Assembly (NCBI GenBank): GCA_965229095.1
Contig: OZ245855.1
Span: forward strand, 4,526,001-4,590,000
Length of the DNA: 64,000 bases
DNA from: Taibaiella sp965229095
Lineage (GTDB): Bacteria > Bacteroidota > Bacteroidia > Chitinophagales > Chitinophagaceae
Reading direction: 5' to 3'
Shown: positions 43,487 to 52,717 of the stretch, one piece after another
Position numbering within the stretch: the first letter of the stretch is position 1
How the letters are laid out: every line of letters begins with the position of its first letter
Notes under the pieces: model-generated
Databases searched by the model: none
What the model was told of the DNA's origin: nothing
The model's input: only the letters and a program-made list of their open reading frames with translations
Translations under genes and position numbers: made by a program

Positions 43487-43879
43487 TTACCAATCCTTTC
43501 TTCTGCGCATTTTCTTGTCCGACAACATCTTTTTGGATTCCAGCCGCTTCTCTATCACAGCTTTGGAAGGCTTTGAAGCCAGCCGTTTCTTGGGTCTCCG
43601 GATACTTTGGTTCACCAATATAAGCATTTTTTCGAGGGCTTTCTTCTTATTAGACAACTGAGTCCGGGTTTCACTTGATTTTATGATCAACCAGCCCTCA
43701 TTATTGATCCTGTTGGCCAATACTTCCTTTATCCTTTTCTTCTGCTCTTCATCAAAAAATGCCGAATTTCCGACCAGCCAGTAAGCCTCCGCCATGGTTT
43801 CCACCTTGTTCACGTTCTGGCCGCCTTTCCCGCCGCTTCTGGCAGTCTGGAACGATATTTCCTTTGAAAAGTCAATCAT
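43487..43879 (-). CDS. arfB: Alternative ribosome-rescue factor ArfB (peptidyl-tRNA hydrolase)
   Basis: A 130-residue protein that frees stalled ribosomes by hydrolysing peptidyl-tRNA. The catalytic GGQ is G19-G20-Q21 in SGGKGGQNVNKVET. The Lys/Arg-rich tail that enters the empty mRNA channel is clear (about 95-130, RRPKKRLASKPSK...KKMRRRKDW). The length is right for ArfB and too short for a full release factor. It ends just before the long SPT promoter region. Confidence 0.93.
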   Translation of the reverse strand: MIDFSKEISFQTARSGGKGGQNVNKVETMAEAYWLVGNSAFFDEEQKKRIKEVLANRINNEGWLIIKSSETRTQLSNKKKALEKMLILVNQSIRRPKKRLASKPSKAVIEKRLESKKMLSDKKMRRRKDW

Positions 43880-43899
43880 AAGCCCCTCTATATAAAGGT

Positions 43900-43924
43900 A
43901 AAAGCTACCTCCGGGGTAGCTTTT
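43900..43924. terminator. Hairpin between typA and arfB
   Basis: An 11-bp stem (43900-43910 with 43914-43924) followed by T on the plus side and by A/T on the other. Confidence 0.6.
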
Positions 43925-44009
43925 GCGTCTTATTTTCCCTTACAGGTAAGTCTGAACGATTACCGCCTCTTCATATAATCAATTGAAAACCAATAGTATT
44001 AAATTATTG

Positions 44010-45812
44010 TTATGCTTTCATTGTTTTGGCATATTTGTTACGCTCATTCTCGTCCAGAAGGATTTTACGCAACCGGATGCTTTGAGGCGTTACCTCTATA
44101 CATTCATCCTGTTGAATGTATTCCATACATTCTTCCAGGCTCATTTGAATTTTAGGAGCGATGTTGGCAGCGCCATCTGTACCGCTGGCACGCATATTGG
44201 TCAGTTTTTTACCTTCCACTACGTTCACTACCAGATCGCCTGGTTTAATGTGCTCTGCTACTACCTGGCCGGCATATACTTCATCACCCGGATCGATAAA
44301 GAAAGAACCGCGATCCTGCAATTTATCCAGGGAGTAACCGGTAGAACTACCGCCTTGCTTGGCAATCAACACACCGTTGTTACGGCCGGGGATAGCACCT
44401 TTCCAGGGCTTGTAAGAAGCAAAGTTGTGCGCCATTACCGCTTCGCCTGCAGTAGCGGTCAGCATTTGCGAGCGCAGACCGATAAGGCCGCGGGAAGGCA
44501 TATCGAACTCAAGATGCTGCATTTCGCCTTTCGATTCCATGATCAGCATTTCACCCTTACGGATGGTAACGAGGTTAATTACTTTACTAGCATATTCTTC
44601 CGGAACATCTACTACGAGTGTTTCAAATGGCTCGCATTTCTGTCCGTCGATCTCTTTGGTAATTACCTGCGGTTGTCCTACAGTCAGTTCGTAACCCTCG
44701 CGGCGCATGGTTTCTACCAATACCGACAAGTGCAGGATACCACGGCCATAGACCAGGAATTTATCCGCATCATCTGTATCTTTTACACGCAGGGCCAGGT
44801 TCTTTTCCAGTTCCTTGGTCAGGCGGTCACGGAGGTTACGGCTGGTTACAAATTTACCTTCCCGTCCGAAGAAAGGAGAGTTGTTGATGCTGAACTGCAT
44901 GTTCATCGTAGGCTCGTCGATGTGGATTACCGGCAAGGCTTCGGGAGCATCGAAATCGGCGATGGTTTCTCCGATCTGGAAATCCTCGATACCTACTACC
45001 GCGCAAATATCACCTGCCGATACTTCAGATACTTTTTTCTTGCCCATACCTTCGAAAGTATAGACCTCTTTTACTTTATTACGTACCATGCTGCCATCAA
45101 GCTTGCACAGTTGTATGTTTTGTCCTTCTTTAATGGTGCCACGGGCTACACGGCCTACGGCAATACGGCCCAGGAAGGAAGAGTAATCCAGGGAAGTGAT
45201 CTGCATTTGCAGGGTACCTTCTGTTACTACAGGCTCCGGTACTTTTTCCAATACAGCGTCCAGTACGGCGTTGATGTTATCGGTAGGCGTGAGGGAGGTA
45301 TTGTACCAGCCTTGCTTGGCAGAACCGTACAGGGTTGGGAAATCCAACTGCGCTTCGGTAGCATCCAACTGGAAAAACAGGTCGAATACTTTATCGTGCA
45401 CCTCATCGGGGCGGCAATTCGGCTTATCTACTTTATTGATCACTACAATAGGGCGCAGTCCCAGTCCCAGTGCTTTTTGCAGCACGAAGCGGGTTTGTGG
45501 CATAGGTCCTTCGAAGGCATCGACCAGCAGCAATACGCCATCCGCCATTTTCAATACACGCTCCACCTCTCCGCCGAAGTCGGCGTGACCAGGGGTGTCG
45601 ATTACATTGATTTTCACACCTTTGTAGGTTACAGAGATATTTTTGCTGAGGATGGTAATGCCGCGCTCCCGCTCCAGGTCATTATTATCCATGATCAGTT
45701 CGCCGGTCTCCTGGTTATCGCGGAATACCTGCGTAGCATGGATAATTTTATCCACCAAAGATGTTTTGCCGTGGTCAACGTGGGCGATGATGGCAATGTT
45801 ACGAATGTTCAT
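44010..45812 (-). CDS. typA: GTPase TypA/BipA
   Basis: A 600-residue ribosome-binding translational GTPase with roles in ribosome assembly and stress. G motifs: HVDHGKTSL (G1, about 11-19), RERGITI (G2), DTPGHADFGGE (G3) and NKVDKP (G4). EF-G-like domains II, III and V and the BipA-specific C-terminal domain follow (about 480-600, with YKPWKGAIPGRNNGVLI). Monocistronic, with a TACCTTTG box at 45903-45910. Confidence 0.97.
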   Translation of the reverse strand: MNIRNIAIIAHVDHGKTSLVDKIIHATQVFRDNQETGELIMDNNDLERERGITILSKNISVTYKGVKINVIDTPGHADFGGEVERVLKMADGVLLLVDAFEGPMPQTRFVLQKALGLGLRPIVVINKVDKPNCRPDEVHDKVFDLFFQLDATEAQLDFPTLYGSAKQGWYNTSLTPTDNINAVLDAVLEKVPEPVVTEGTLQMQITSLDYSSFLGRIAVGRVARGTIKEGQNIQLCKLDGSMVRNKVKEVYTFEGMGKKKVSEVSAGDICAVVGIEDFQIGETIADFDAPEALPVIHIDEPTMNMQFSINNSPFFGREGKFVTSRNLRDRLTKELEKNLALRVKDTDDADKFLVYGRGILHLSVLVETMRREGYELTVGQPQVITKEIDGQKCEPFETLVVDVPEEYASKVINLVTIRKGEMLIMESKGEMQHLEFDMPSRGLIGLRSQMLTATAGEAVMAHNFASYKPWKGAIPGRNNGVLIAKQGGSSTGYSLDKLQDRGSFFIDPGDEVYAGQVVAEHIKPGDLVVNVVEGKKLTNMRASGTDGAANIAPKIQMSLEECMEYIQQDECIEVTPQSIRLRKILLDENERNKYAKTMKA

Positions 45813-45902
45813 AAGTGCAAAATAAAACAGAGAAAAGCAACCAGGGCAGTCCCGATGTTAAGATGTTTTTACCTTTTCCTGATATAGTTTCTAAAAAGTG
45901 CG

Positions 45903-45910
45903 CAAAGGTA
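45903..45910 (-). promoter_or_regulatory. -7 promoter box for typA
   Basis: TACCTTTG on the minus strand, giving a leader of about 85 nt. Confidence 0.55.
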
Positions 45911-46011
45911 GTGAAAATAGTTGAGAGCAAAAGCAGGAAGTATTTATGCTAACAATACCATAAATATTCGTATATTAGCGTCAGCATACCTATCAGACTA
46001 GCATTGATCCT

Positions 46012-46563
46012 ATGAGAAAAGAATTGATATTATCCGGACTTGCAGCTATCCTGCTCCTTTGGGGGTGCAAAGGAAAAGAACCTGCCCCTATCCCCCCAAA
46101 GCAAAGCAAATTATATATATCGATCAAACAAAATGGCAAGTACCTGGCCGACAGTGTGCTGGAACAGGTTAAGCTGGCCTATTACGACAACGGCCTTAAT
46201 GAAATAGCGCCCAATCGCGACCCGGGAGGCGCCTATGATATCCTGCTTGAAAAACAGTACCTCATGCACCGGGTTAACAATTTTGCGGTAAAACTTATAC
46301 CGGGACTTTTAAGCTCTTCTACTGTACTGGAGGTGATCAACAAGTACGACATCAACGAATTCTACCTTCTTTATCCTGATGGAGGCAAAGACACTTTGCA
46401 AATTTCTATGGATAAAGTAAGCAAAGACCAGGCGGAGAAAGAGCGCTGCAAGTGCCTTAATCCGATCCGCAGCGTTGTTTATCGTGGCAAAAAGGCCCTG
46501 GAAGATACGACTATCCGTCCCGAATTGACTGCCGACCCTCCTGTATTCCTGATCGAAAGATAG
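46012..46563 (+). CDS. Lipoprotein of unknown function
   Basis: A 183-residue protein with a lipoprotein signal peptide: MRKELILSGLAAILLLWGC with Cys19 as the lipidated residue. A polar linker rich in Pro and Lys follows, then a beta-rich domain with a CKC pair near residue 147. No known domain is recognised. Transcribed alone, ending before a hairpin. Confidence 0.7.
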   Translation: MRKELILSGLAAILLLWGCKGKEPAPIPPKQSKLYISIKQNGKYLADSVLEQVKLAYYDNGLNEIAPNRDPGGAYDILLEKQYLMHRVNNFAVKLIPGLLSSSTVLEVINKYDINEFYLLYPDGGKDTLQISMDKVSKDQAEKERCKCLNPIRSVVYRGKKALEDTTIRPELTADPPVFLIER

Positions 46564-46606
46564 GTTGTCTGTCCTGTCATTCTTTAAAATACCCATTACT
46601 TGTAAA

Positions 46607-46643
46607 AAAGCCTGTCCGGCAGGGGAACTGCGGAACAGGCTTT
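46607..46643. terminator. Terminator between the lipoprotein gene and the VOC gene
   Basis: A near-perfect 16-bp stem (46607-46622 with 46628-46643; AAAGCCTGT arms), between convergent genes. Confidence 0.75.
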
Positions 46644-46677
46644 CGTTGTGTTATCGTTACGAGGTACAAGTATGTCA

Positions 46678-47577
46678 CTATACCGACGCTGCTTCCAGGT
46701 CGGCAATGACCAGCTTTTTCATTTGCAGCATCGCGTTCATTACCTTGGCTGCTTTTGCCTTGTCTTTTTGTTCTATTAATTCGAAGAACCGGAGGGGAAC
46801 GATCTGCCAGCTCAGGCCGTATTTATCCTTAAGCCAGCCGCATTGACCTTCATCGCCATTACCGGCGATCAGGGCATTCCAATAGTGGTCTACCTCTTCC
46901 TGTGTATTGCAGGGCACGATAAAGGACATGGCTTCCGTAAAGCCGAAGCCATGCTGCAAGGAACTGTCCATTACCGTCAGCATATAATCGCGGATAACGA
47001 ACTGGGCGTGCTTTACCAGGCCTTCGGTATCCTGGTCGCCGGGTTCGTATTTCATAATGCCGTCAATCCGGGAATCTTCAAAAACGGAGGTGTAAAAATG
47101 TACGGCTTCTTCCGCCTTTCCGCATTGCTCATGGGTAAACATCAATGTGGGCACGATCTTCTGTCCTACATATTCATCATCGTTGAGGTACAACTGCCAG
47201 GATACGCCAAAGCGGTCGTTGCACCAGCCGTAGCGCGGGCTCCAGTCGTATTTGTCCAGCGCCATCAGCACAGTACCTCCTTCGCTCAGTTTTTCCCATA
47301 GCTTATCCAGCTCTTCTCCTGTATCGCACATTACCATGAAGGAAACCGAAGGGTTGAGCTGGAACATGGGCCCGCCGTTGAGGGCTACGAAAGACTCGCT
47401 GTATAATTCAAACTCTATGGTCAGCACAGTACCTTCGGGCATCTGGTGTATTTCATAGCCTTCTTTGCCATAATACGTCGTTTTGTTTATCCTGCTATCA
47501 GGAAATATGGCGGTGTACAGTTCCACGGCTGCTGCAGCATTACGGTTGAACCATAAGTTCGGAGTTATCTTTTGCAT
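46678..47577 (-). CDS. Tandem VOC/PhnB-like (3-demethylubiquinone methyltransferase-like) protein
   Basis: A 299-residue protein made of two similar VOC modules, about 1-140 and 142-280. Each opens with PNLWFNRNAAAAVELYTAIFPDSR or PTLMFTHEQCGKAEEAVHFYTSVFEDSR and ends in YGWCNDRFGVSWQL or CGWLKDKYGLSWQIVP. These modules belong to the PhnB-like group often labelled 3-demethylubiquinone 3-methyltransferase, a label not based on activity. The role is unknown; the VOC fold binds a metal and small hydrophobic or electrophilic substrates. Transcribed alone. Confidence 0.8.
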   Translation of the reverse strand: MQKITPNLWFNRNAAAAVELYTAIFPDSRINKTTYYGKEGYEIHQMPEGTVLTIEFELYSESFVALNGGPMFQLNPSVSFMVMCDTGEELDKLWEKLSEGGTVLMALDKYDWSPRYGWCNDRFGVSWQLYLNDDEYVGQKIVPTLMFTHEQCGKAEEAVHFYTSVFEDSRIDGIMKYEPGDQDTEGLVKHAQFVIRDYMLTVMDSSLQHGFGFTEAMSFIVPCNTQEEVDHYWNALIAGNGDEGQCGWLKDKYGLSWQIVPLRFFELIEQKDKAKAAKVMNAMLQMKKLVIADLEAASV

Positions 47578-47723
47578 AGCTGATCGCTTTTGTTCAATAA
47601 AGAACTATAAATCTATGCTTTTGTTGGCAGAGCAATGTTAGGAGAGGTTTAATTTTTTCACTATCCGTTTCAAGACCCAACGAGGTAACATATTTATACG
47701 TCTATATATTAAAATATAATCGC

Positions 47724-48308
47724 ATGAAAAATAAAATATTTATCACCATTGCTGTTGTAGTAGGTCTTATGAACCAGGCCTATGCGCAGCGACATGAGCT
47801 GACCATAGGTGCAGGCACTTTATCCAAACCATTTATTAAAGAATGCGCTCCTTTCAGCAAGGTAATAGGAAAAGGGCCGGACCACTATAGTTACTCCGGA
47901 ACATTCCAGCTCAATTACTATTTTCACCTGGCAAAAGGCTATTCCATCGGCGCAGCTTTGCTGTACGAGCAGCAGAAACATGACAAAACCGCCGACTACC
48001 CCTATACTGAAGACCGGCACCATATTTACAAAGAACGTTACCTGTCGCTGCTGGCCAGCCAAAAGTATGCCTGGGTAAGGAGTAAATGGATAAGCCTGTA
48101 CAGCGCTCTGGACCTGGGCGTCTGCCTCGCCGACAGAAAAGAATCCCGGAATGACTTCAGCTATCTTAAAGACGAGTTCACAGAAGCTCGTTTCGCTTAC
48201 CAGGTAACACCTTTTGGCATAAGAGCCGGCCAGAGATTGGGAGGCTATATGGAGTTGGGCTATGGGTATAAAGGTATCGCGGCTATAGGGTTCAGCTATC
48301 GTTTTTAA
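47724..48308 (+). CDS. Small outer-membrane beta-barrel-like protein
   Basis: A 194-residue protein with a signal peptide (about 1-21, ending AYAQ), alternating beta-strand patterns and a C-terminal aromatic residue (GFSYRF), as in small outer-membrane barrels. No family is recognised. It ends 45 bp before kdsD, but kdsD has its own promoter box in the gap. Confidence 0.7.
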   Translation: MKNKIFITIAVVVGLMNQAYAQRHELTIGAGTLSKPFIKECAPFSKVIGKGPDHYSYSGTFQLNYYFHLAKGYSIGAALLYEQQKHDKTADYPYTEDRHHIYKERYLSLLASQKYAWVRSKWISLYSALDLGVCLADRKESRNDFSYLKDEFTEARFAYQVTPFGIRAGQRLGGYMELGYGYKGIAAIGFSYRF

Positions 48309-48340
48309 AGCTGTCCTTTCCAAGTATTGCCAATCTGCAA

Positions 48341-48348
48341 TACCTTTG
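48341..48348 (+). promoter_or_regulatory. -7 promoter box directly before kdsD
   Basis: TACCTTTG, 5 nt before the ATG at 48354. It implies a leaderless mRNA and excludes the frame's earlier start at 48327. Confidence 0.65.
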
Positions 48349-48353
48349 CGCCC

Positions 48354-49322
48354 ATGCTACCTACTCCGGATAAAATACGGCAATACGCCGTTGCCACTAT
48401 AGAAAATGAAGTTGCTGCTTTGCAACGTATGACCGATTTTGTAAACGATGATTTTATACAGGCGGTAAGCCTGATGCAACAAGCTAAAGGCCGTATGGTG
48501 ATTACGGGTATCGGCAAGAGCGCTATTATAGCGCAAAAGATCGTAGCTACGATGAACTCTACAGGTACGCCGGCCCTGTTCATGCATGCCGCCGATGCGA
48601 TACACGGCGACCTCGGCATGATACAGCCGGACGATGTGGTGCTTATTATTTCCAAAAGCGGGGAAAGCCCGGAGATCAAGGCCCTGTTGCCTTTTGTGAA
48701 AAATTTCGGGAATAAGGTGATCGCTATTTGCGGTAACGCAAACGGCTATCTTGCACAGCATGCCGACTATTGGATCAACACGACCATCGATGCCGAAGCC
48801 TGTCCGCACAACCTTGCCCCTACTACCAGCACAACCGCGCAAATGGTTATGGGCGATGCGCTCGCCGTATGCCTGCTGCAATTAAAGGGTTTCAGCGACC
48901 GCGATTTTGCCCGTTTTCACCCGGGTGGCGCCCTGGGCAAGCGGTTGTACCTTACCGTACAGGAGCTGAGCAGCCGCAATGCCAGGCCGGAGGTGGATGC
49001 CGAAGCTTCTTTAAGGGAGATCATTATCGAAATCTCGGGTAAATTCCTGGGCGCAACTGCCGTAATGGAAGCAGGGAAGCTTATTGGTGTGATCACTGAT
49101 GGCGATCTGCGTCGTATGCTCGAAAAAAATACGGACTTTACAGGCCTCAAGGCGAAGGATATCTGCAGCCCCGACCCCAAAAGCATCGAAGACAGCGAGC
49201 TGGCCATACAAGCGCTCGAACTGATGCGCCAGCACGACATTACCCAACTTATCGTAACGCACAACGGCAGCTATGCCGGTATGGTGCACCTGCACGACCT
49301 GGTAAGAGAAGGTTTGTTGTAA
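48354..49322 (+). CDS. kdsD: Arabinose-5-phosphate isomerase (KpsF/GutQ family)
   Basis: Interconverts ribulose-5-phosphate and arabinose-5-phosphate, the first step of Kdo synthesis for LPS. It has 322 residues. A SIS sugar-isomerase domain (about 30-185) has GIGKSAIIAQKIV, SKSGESPEI and HPGGALGKRL, and a pair of CBS domains follows (about 200-322, VITDGDLRRML, VHLHDLVREG). It complements the LPS genes at 0.1-2.6 kb. Confidence 0.95.
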   Translation: MLPTPDKIRQYAVATIENEVAALQRMTDFVNDDFIQAVSLMQQAKGRMVITGIGKSAIIAQKIVATMNSTGTPALFMHAADAIHGDLGMIQPDDVVLIISKSGESPEIKALLPFVKNFGNKVIAICGNANGYLAQHADYWINTTIDAEACPHNLAPTTSTTAQMVMGDALAVCLLQLKGFSDRDFARFHPGGALGKRLYLTVQELSSRNARPEVDAEASLREIIIEISGKFLGATAVMEAGKLIGVITDGDLRRMLEKNTDFTGLKAKDICSPDPKSIEDSELAIQALELMRQHDITQLIVTHNGSYAGMVHLHDLVREGLL

Positions 49323-49335
49323 GAAAAGATATTAG

Positions 49336-49384
49336 ATATCTAACGTCTAATATCTAAATCTAACATCTCATATCTAACGTCTAA
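49336..49384. repeat. ATCTAAC-type short direct repeats before recG
   Basis: Two perfect 15-bp copies of ATATCTAACGTCTAA (49336-49350 and 49370-49384) with degenerate ATCTAAC copies between and after them. The second copy holds the in-frame stop upstream of recG, so this expansion sits exactly where the recG start region is expected. Confidence 0.75.
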
Positions 49385-49396
49385 CATCTAACAAAG

Positions 49397-51505
49397 CTGC
49401 AACCAGATCACATATTAGATACTCCTGTAGAATTCCTGAAAGGCGTAGGCCCGCTCAGGAGGGAATTGCTGCGCAAAGAGCTGGGCATTTTCAGCTTTGG
49501 CGACCTGTTGCAACATTTTCCCTTGCGTTATATCGACAGCACCCAGGTGTCGCATATCGGTTCGCTGACGCCGGAGCAGGAATATGTCCAGTTGCAGGGT
49601 ACGATTGTGAACCTGAGCGAAGAAGGGCAATCGTTCAAAAAAAGGCTGACGGCTACGCTTTACGACAAGACCGGTAGGGTAGAGCTGATCTGGTTCCAGG
49701 GCATCAGTTACATCAGTAAAAGCCTGCAGCCCAATGCTACCTATACCGTATTCGGAAAGCTTACTTATTTCAACGGCCTGCCTACCATTACCCACCCCGA
49801 AATAGAATTGTACAATGCTTCGGCGGTACAGACTTCCGGCATGCAGCCGGTATATTCCACTACCGAAAAACTAAAGGCCAAAGGCCTCAACAACCGCGCT
49901 TTTGCCAAAGTATTGCAAGCCTTATGGGAAAAGATAAACCCCAAAGACCTGCCCGAAATACTTCCCGGCCCGTTGCTGCAACAATATCGGCTTATGGGCC
50001 GTTTCGAGGCTTATAAGCAGATCCATTTTCCGTTAAACGAAAACTACAAGCGCCAGGCCGAACGAAGGCTGAAATGGGAAGAGCTGCTGGTGAGCCAGCT
50101 TCGCATCCTTCGTTTAAAATTGAATCACCACCAGCAGGCGGGCTTTGTATTCCCTGCTGTAGGACAATATTTCAATACTTTCTTTGAACATCATTTACCA
50201 TTCTCTCTAACAAATGCCCAGAAGCGGGTATTGCGGGAGATAAGGCAAGACACCTACTCCGGTAAGCAAATGAACCGCCTGGTGCAAGGCGATGTGGGCA
50301 GTGGTAAAACGATCGTGGCCCTGATGGCCATGCTGCTGGCTATGGACAACGGCTTCCAGGCCAGCCTGATGGCGCCCACGGAGATCCTGGCCCAGCAACA
50401 CTATCAGGGTATTAAAGAACTGCTGGAACCTTTGCAGATACCCGTGGCCCTGCTTACCGGTTCGGTAAAGGGGAAAGAACGCAAGCAGATACTTGAAGGT
50501 CTGGCCAAGGGTATTATCCCTATCGTGATCGGCACGCATGCCCTGGTCGAAGACACGGTTAAATTCCAGAACCTGGGCCTGGCGGTAATCGACGAGCAGC
50601 ACCGCTTCGGGGTAACGCAGCGTGCCAAGCTGTGGACCAAGAATGAGCGTCCGCCGCATGTATTGGTGATGACGGCCACACCCATTCCCCGTACCCTTGC
50701 CATGACGGTCTACGGCGATCTCGATGCTTCGGTGATCGATGAATTGCCTCCGGGCAGGAAGCCGATAGAGACGATCCACCGCAGCGAAAATTTCAGACCC
50801 AAGGTCATGCAGTTCCTGAAACATGAAATTGAAAAGGGCCGCCAGATCTATATCGTATATCCGCTGATCGAAGAATCGGAAAAGCTGGATTATGAAAGCC
50901 TGAAGGCGGGGTACGAACAGGTAAGGGCCTGGTTTCCCGATCCGCAATACAGGGTGGCTATGGTACATGGGCGGCAGGCGCTTGACGAGCGGGGCCGTAA
51001 CATGGAACGTTTCGTGGGCGGCGATGCCCATATCCTGGTGGCTACTACGGTAATCGAAGTAGGTGTGAATGTGCCCAATGCTTCGGTAATGGTGATCGAG
51101 AGTGCGGAGCGTTTCGGGCTGTCGCAACTGCATCAGTTGCGAGGGCGTGTGGGCCGCGGGAGCGAAAAAAGCTATTGTATCCTGCTTACTGGGCACGAGC
51201 TCTCCAAGGAAAGCCGTCAACGTATGCACATCATGACCCAGACCAGCGATGGTTTTGTGATTGCGGAGGAAGACCTTAAAATGCGCGGTCCGGGCGATAT
51301 ATATGGTACACGCCAAAGCGGTGCGCTGGACTTCAAGATCGCCGATATTATCCACGACGTAGATATTATGGAAGAAACCAAGGCGGCGGCACTGGACATA
51401 CTGGCTGCCGATCCTTATCTGGAGCAGCCGCAACACCTGCAACTCAGGCAGGATATCCACAAAAGCCGGAACAAGCAGGCGCAACAATGGAGCAAGATCA
51501 GCTAA
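49397..51505 (+). CDS. recG: ATP-dependent DNA helicase RecG
   Basis: Branch-migrating helicase that rescues stalled forks and processes Holliday junctions, about 702 residues. Motifs: wedge/OB domain from about 60, Walker A GDVGSGKT (about 299), DEQH in VIDEQHRFG, TATPIPRT, and motif VI QLRGRVGRG. The conserved N terminus (LDTPVEFLKGVGPLRRELLRKELG) is encoded from 49415, but no ATG, GTG or TTG lies in frame between the stop at 49382 and the TTG at 49466. The annotated start is a CTG at 49397 (QPDHILDTPVEF) and is uncertain; starting at 49466 would lose the conserved GVGP motif. Confidence 0.85.
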   Translation: MQPDHILDTPVEFLKGVGPLRRELLRKELGIFSFGDLLQHFPLRYIDSTQVSHIGSLTPEQEYVQLQGTIVNLSEEGQSFKKRLTATLYDKTGRVELIWFQGISYISKSLQPNATYTVFGKLTYFNGLPTITHPEIELYNASAVQTSGMQPVYSTTEKLKAKGLNNRAFAKVLQALWEKINPKDLPEILPGPLLQQYRLMGRFEAYKQIHFPLNENYKRQAERRLKWEELLVSQLRILRLKLNHHQQAGFVFPAVGQYFNTFFEHHLPFSLTNAQKRVLREIRQDTYSGKQMNRLVQGDVGSGKTIVALMAMLLAMDNGFQASLMAPTEILAQQHYQGIKELLEPLQIPVALLTGSVKGKERKQILEGLAKGIIPIVIGTHALVEDTVKFQNLGLAVIDEQHRFGVTQRAKLWTKNERPPHVLVMTATPIPRTLAMTVYGDLDASVIDELPPGRKPIETIHRSENFRPKVMQFLKHEIEKGRQIYIVYPLIEESEKLDYESLKAGYEQVRAWFPDPQYRVAMVHGRQALDERGRNMERFVGGDAHILVATTVIEVGVNVPNASVMVIESAERFGLSQLHQLRGRVGRGSEKSYCILLTGHELSKESRQRMHIMTQTSDGFVIAEEDLKMRGPGDIYGTRQSGALDFKIADIIHDVDIMEETKAAALDILAADPYLEQPQHLQLRQDIHKSRNKQAQQWSKIS

Positions 51506-51585
51506 GCTTTAGTATCAAGGCTTCTTTGTTCCTATACTTATCTCCCGATACTCTTATTATTCCAAAACTTTTTTAGGCTGCATGC

Positions 51586-52668
51586 TTACTCCTGGGCATG
51601 TTTCCGCAGCCTGTTGATCACCACGATGGCGCCGATAATTGCGGGGAAAAACAAAAGGAAGGAGCGTTGCAGCAAGGTGAATATGGGCACTATGGCTACT
51701 GGTACTATCTTGGAGAACAGCACGGAAATACTTACCTCCGCAAAGCCGCTGCCACCGGGGCTTGGCGCAAAGTAGATCATGAACTGGATCAATATCTGGA
51801 TGCTGATCACCTGCAAAATATCGGGATGCAAGCCCAATCCCAGCAAGATAACATACTGCATGCAGTACTTATTGAAATAAAGCAGTATGGTGATCAGGAT
51901 ACTGAGGGGGAACAGGAAAGGGTGTTGCTTTAAAAGTACGCTGCATATCTTCTGGTACTGGGCTATATTGTCGAAGGTCTTTTGTCCCCAGCGGGCAAAA
52001 CGCTCTCTGCGCTTGGGGATCAGGTTGCCCAAAAAAGCGGCCAGATTTTTGATCCCGGTACCTACCCATATGGGTTTCCAGAAGGCCAGCAGGAAGCCCA
52101 GGAGGAACAGGAAGAAGAAGCTGAATCCATACTTAAGTAAATTAGGTATAATGCCGCTATCCAGCTGGCTATCGATCATAAAGATGGCCAGTAAAGCCGA
52201 GATAGGCATAAAGATGAGGGTAGCGCCCATATTGATGAGGGCAATGGCAAAGGCATCGAGGAACGTGAGGCCGTTGCTCATGTAAATATAGATCTGGGCA
52301 GGCCCGGCGCCGCTGTGGGCCGGGGTTACGGCGCCCATGAACATATTGGCTACATTGGCTTTAAAGCTTACCCATTGGGATAGCCCCGGCTTCAACTTGC
52401 GGGCAAAGATATGGTTGCGCCAGCCGCCCAGCATCAGGTCTACGAACAGCATGCCGATGCACAAGATAATATACTTGGGCTGGATACTCTTTAAGGCATT
52501 GAGCGTATTGCCGGTATTGTTGTAAAAAAAGATGAACGCAATAGTGGCCACCGTGATCAGGGCGAACCAAAGTGTTCCTTTGATAATTACTTTCTTCTTG
52601 AAGGTGGACTGAAAATCGTTTTCTTTCTTTACCTCCGTCCCGGGCTCCAGCCCTACCTCTTCCGGCAT
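51586..52668 (-). CDS. Flippase-like membrane protein (LPG synthase transmembrane family)
   Basis: A 360-residue protein with about eight membrane helices after a polar N terminus, of the family named for the transmembrane region of lysylphosphatidylglycerol synthase (UPF0104/YbhN/AglD type). Conserved elements: MGAVTPAHSGAGPAQIY (about 110-127) and FAPSPGGSGFAEVS (about 298-311). Members are proposed lipid flippases or polar-lipid handlers. It lies 49 bp after the phosphodiesterase gene behind operator D, so it belongs to the putative lipid regulon. Substrate unknown. Confidence 0.8.
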   Translation of the reverse strand: MPEEVGLEPGTEVKKENDFQSTFKKKVIIKGTLWFALITVATIAFIFFYNNTGNTLNALKSIQPKYIILCIGMLFVDLMLGGWRNHIFARKLKPGLSQWVSFKANVANMFMGAVTPAHSGAGPAQIYIYMSNGLTFLDAFAIALINMGATLIFMPISALLAIFMIDSQLDSGIIPNLLKYGFSFFFLFLLGFLLAFWKPIWVGTGIKNLAAFLGNLIPKRRERFARWGQKTFDNIAQYQKICSVLLKQHPFLFPLSILITILLYFNKYCMQYVILLGLGLHPDILQVISIQILIQFMIYFAPSPGGSGFAEVSISVLFSKIVPVAIVPIFTLLQRSFLLFFPAIIGAIVVINRLRKHAQE

Positions 52669-52717
52669 ATATTGTCGTTTAAGACCTTGTTAGAATAAAT
52701 ATACAGGCACAAGCCTT

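Noticed and set aside
43983..45887. 634-codon plus-strand frame opposite typA
   Set aside because: Antisense of the highly conserved typA gene. No start context and no family match.
49336..49384. ATCTAAC repeats as a CRISPR array
   Set aside because: Repeat unit is far too short and spacers are not unique or of constant length.
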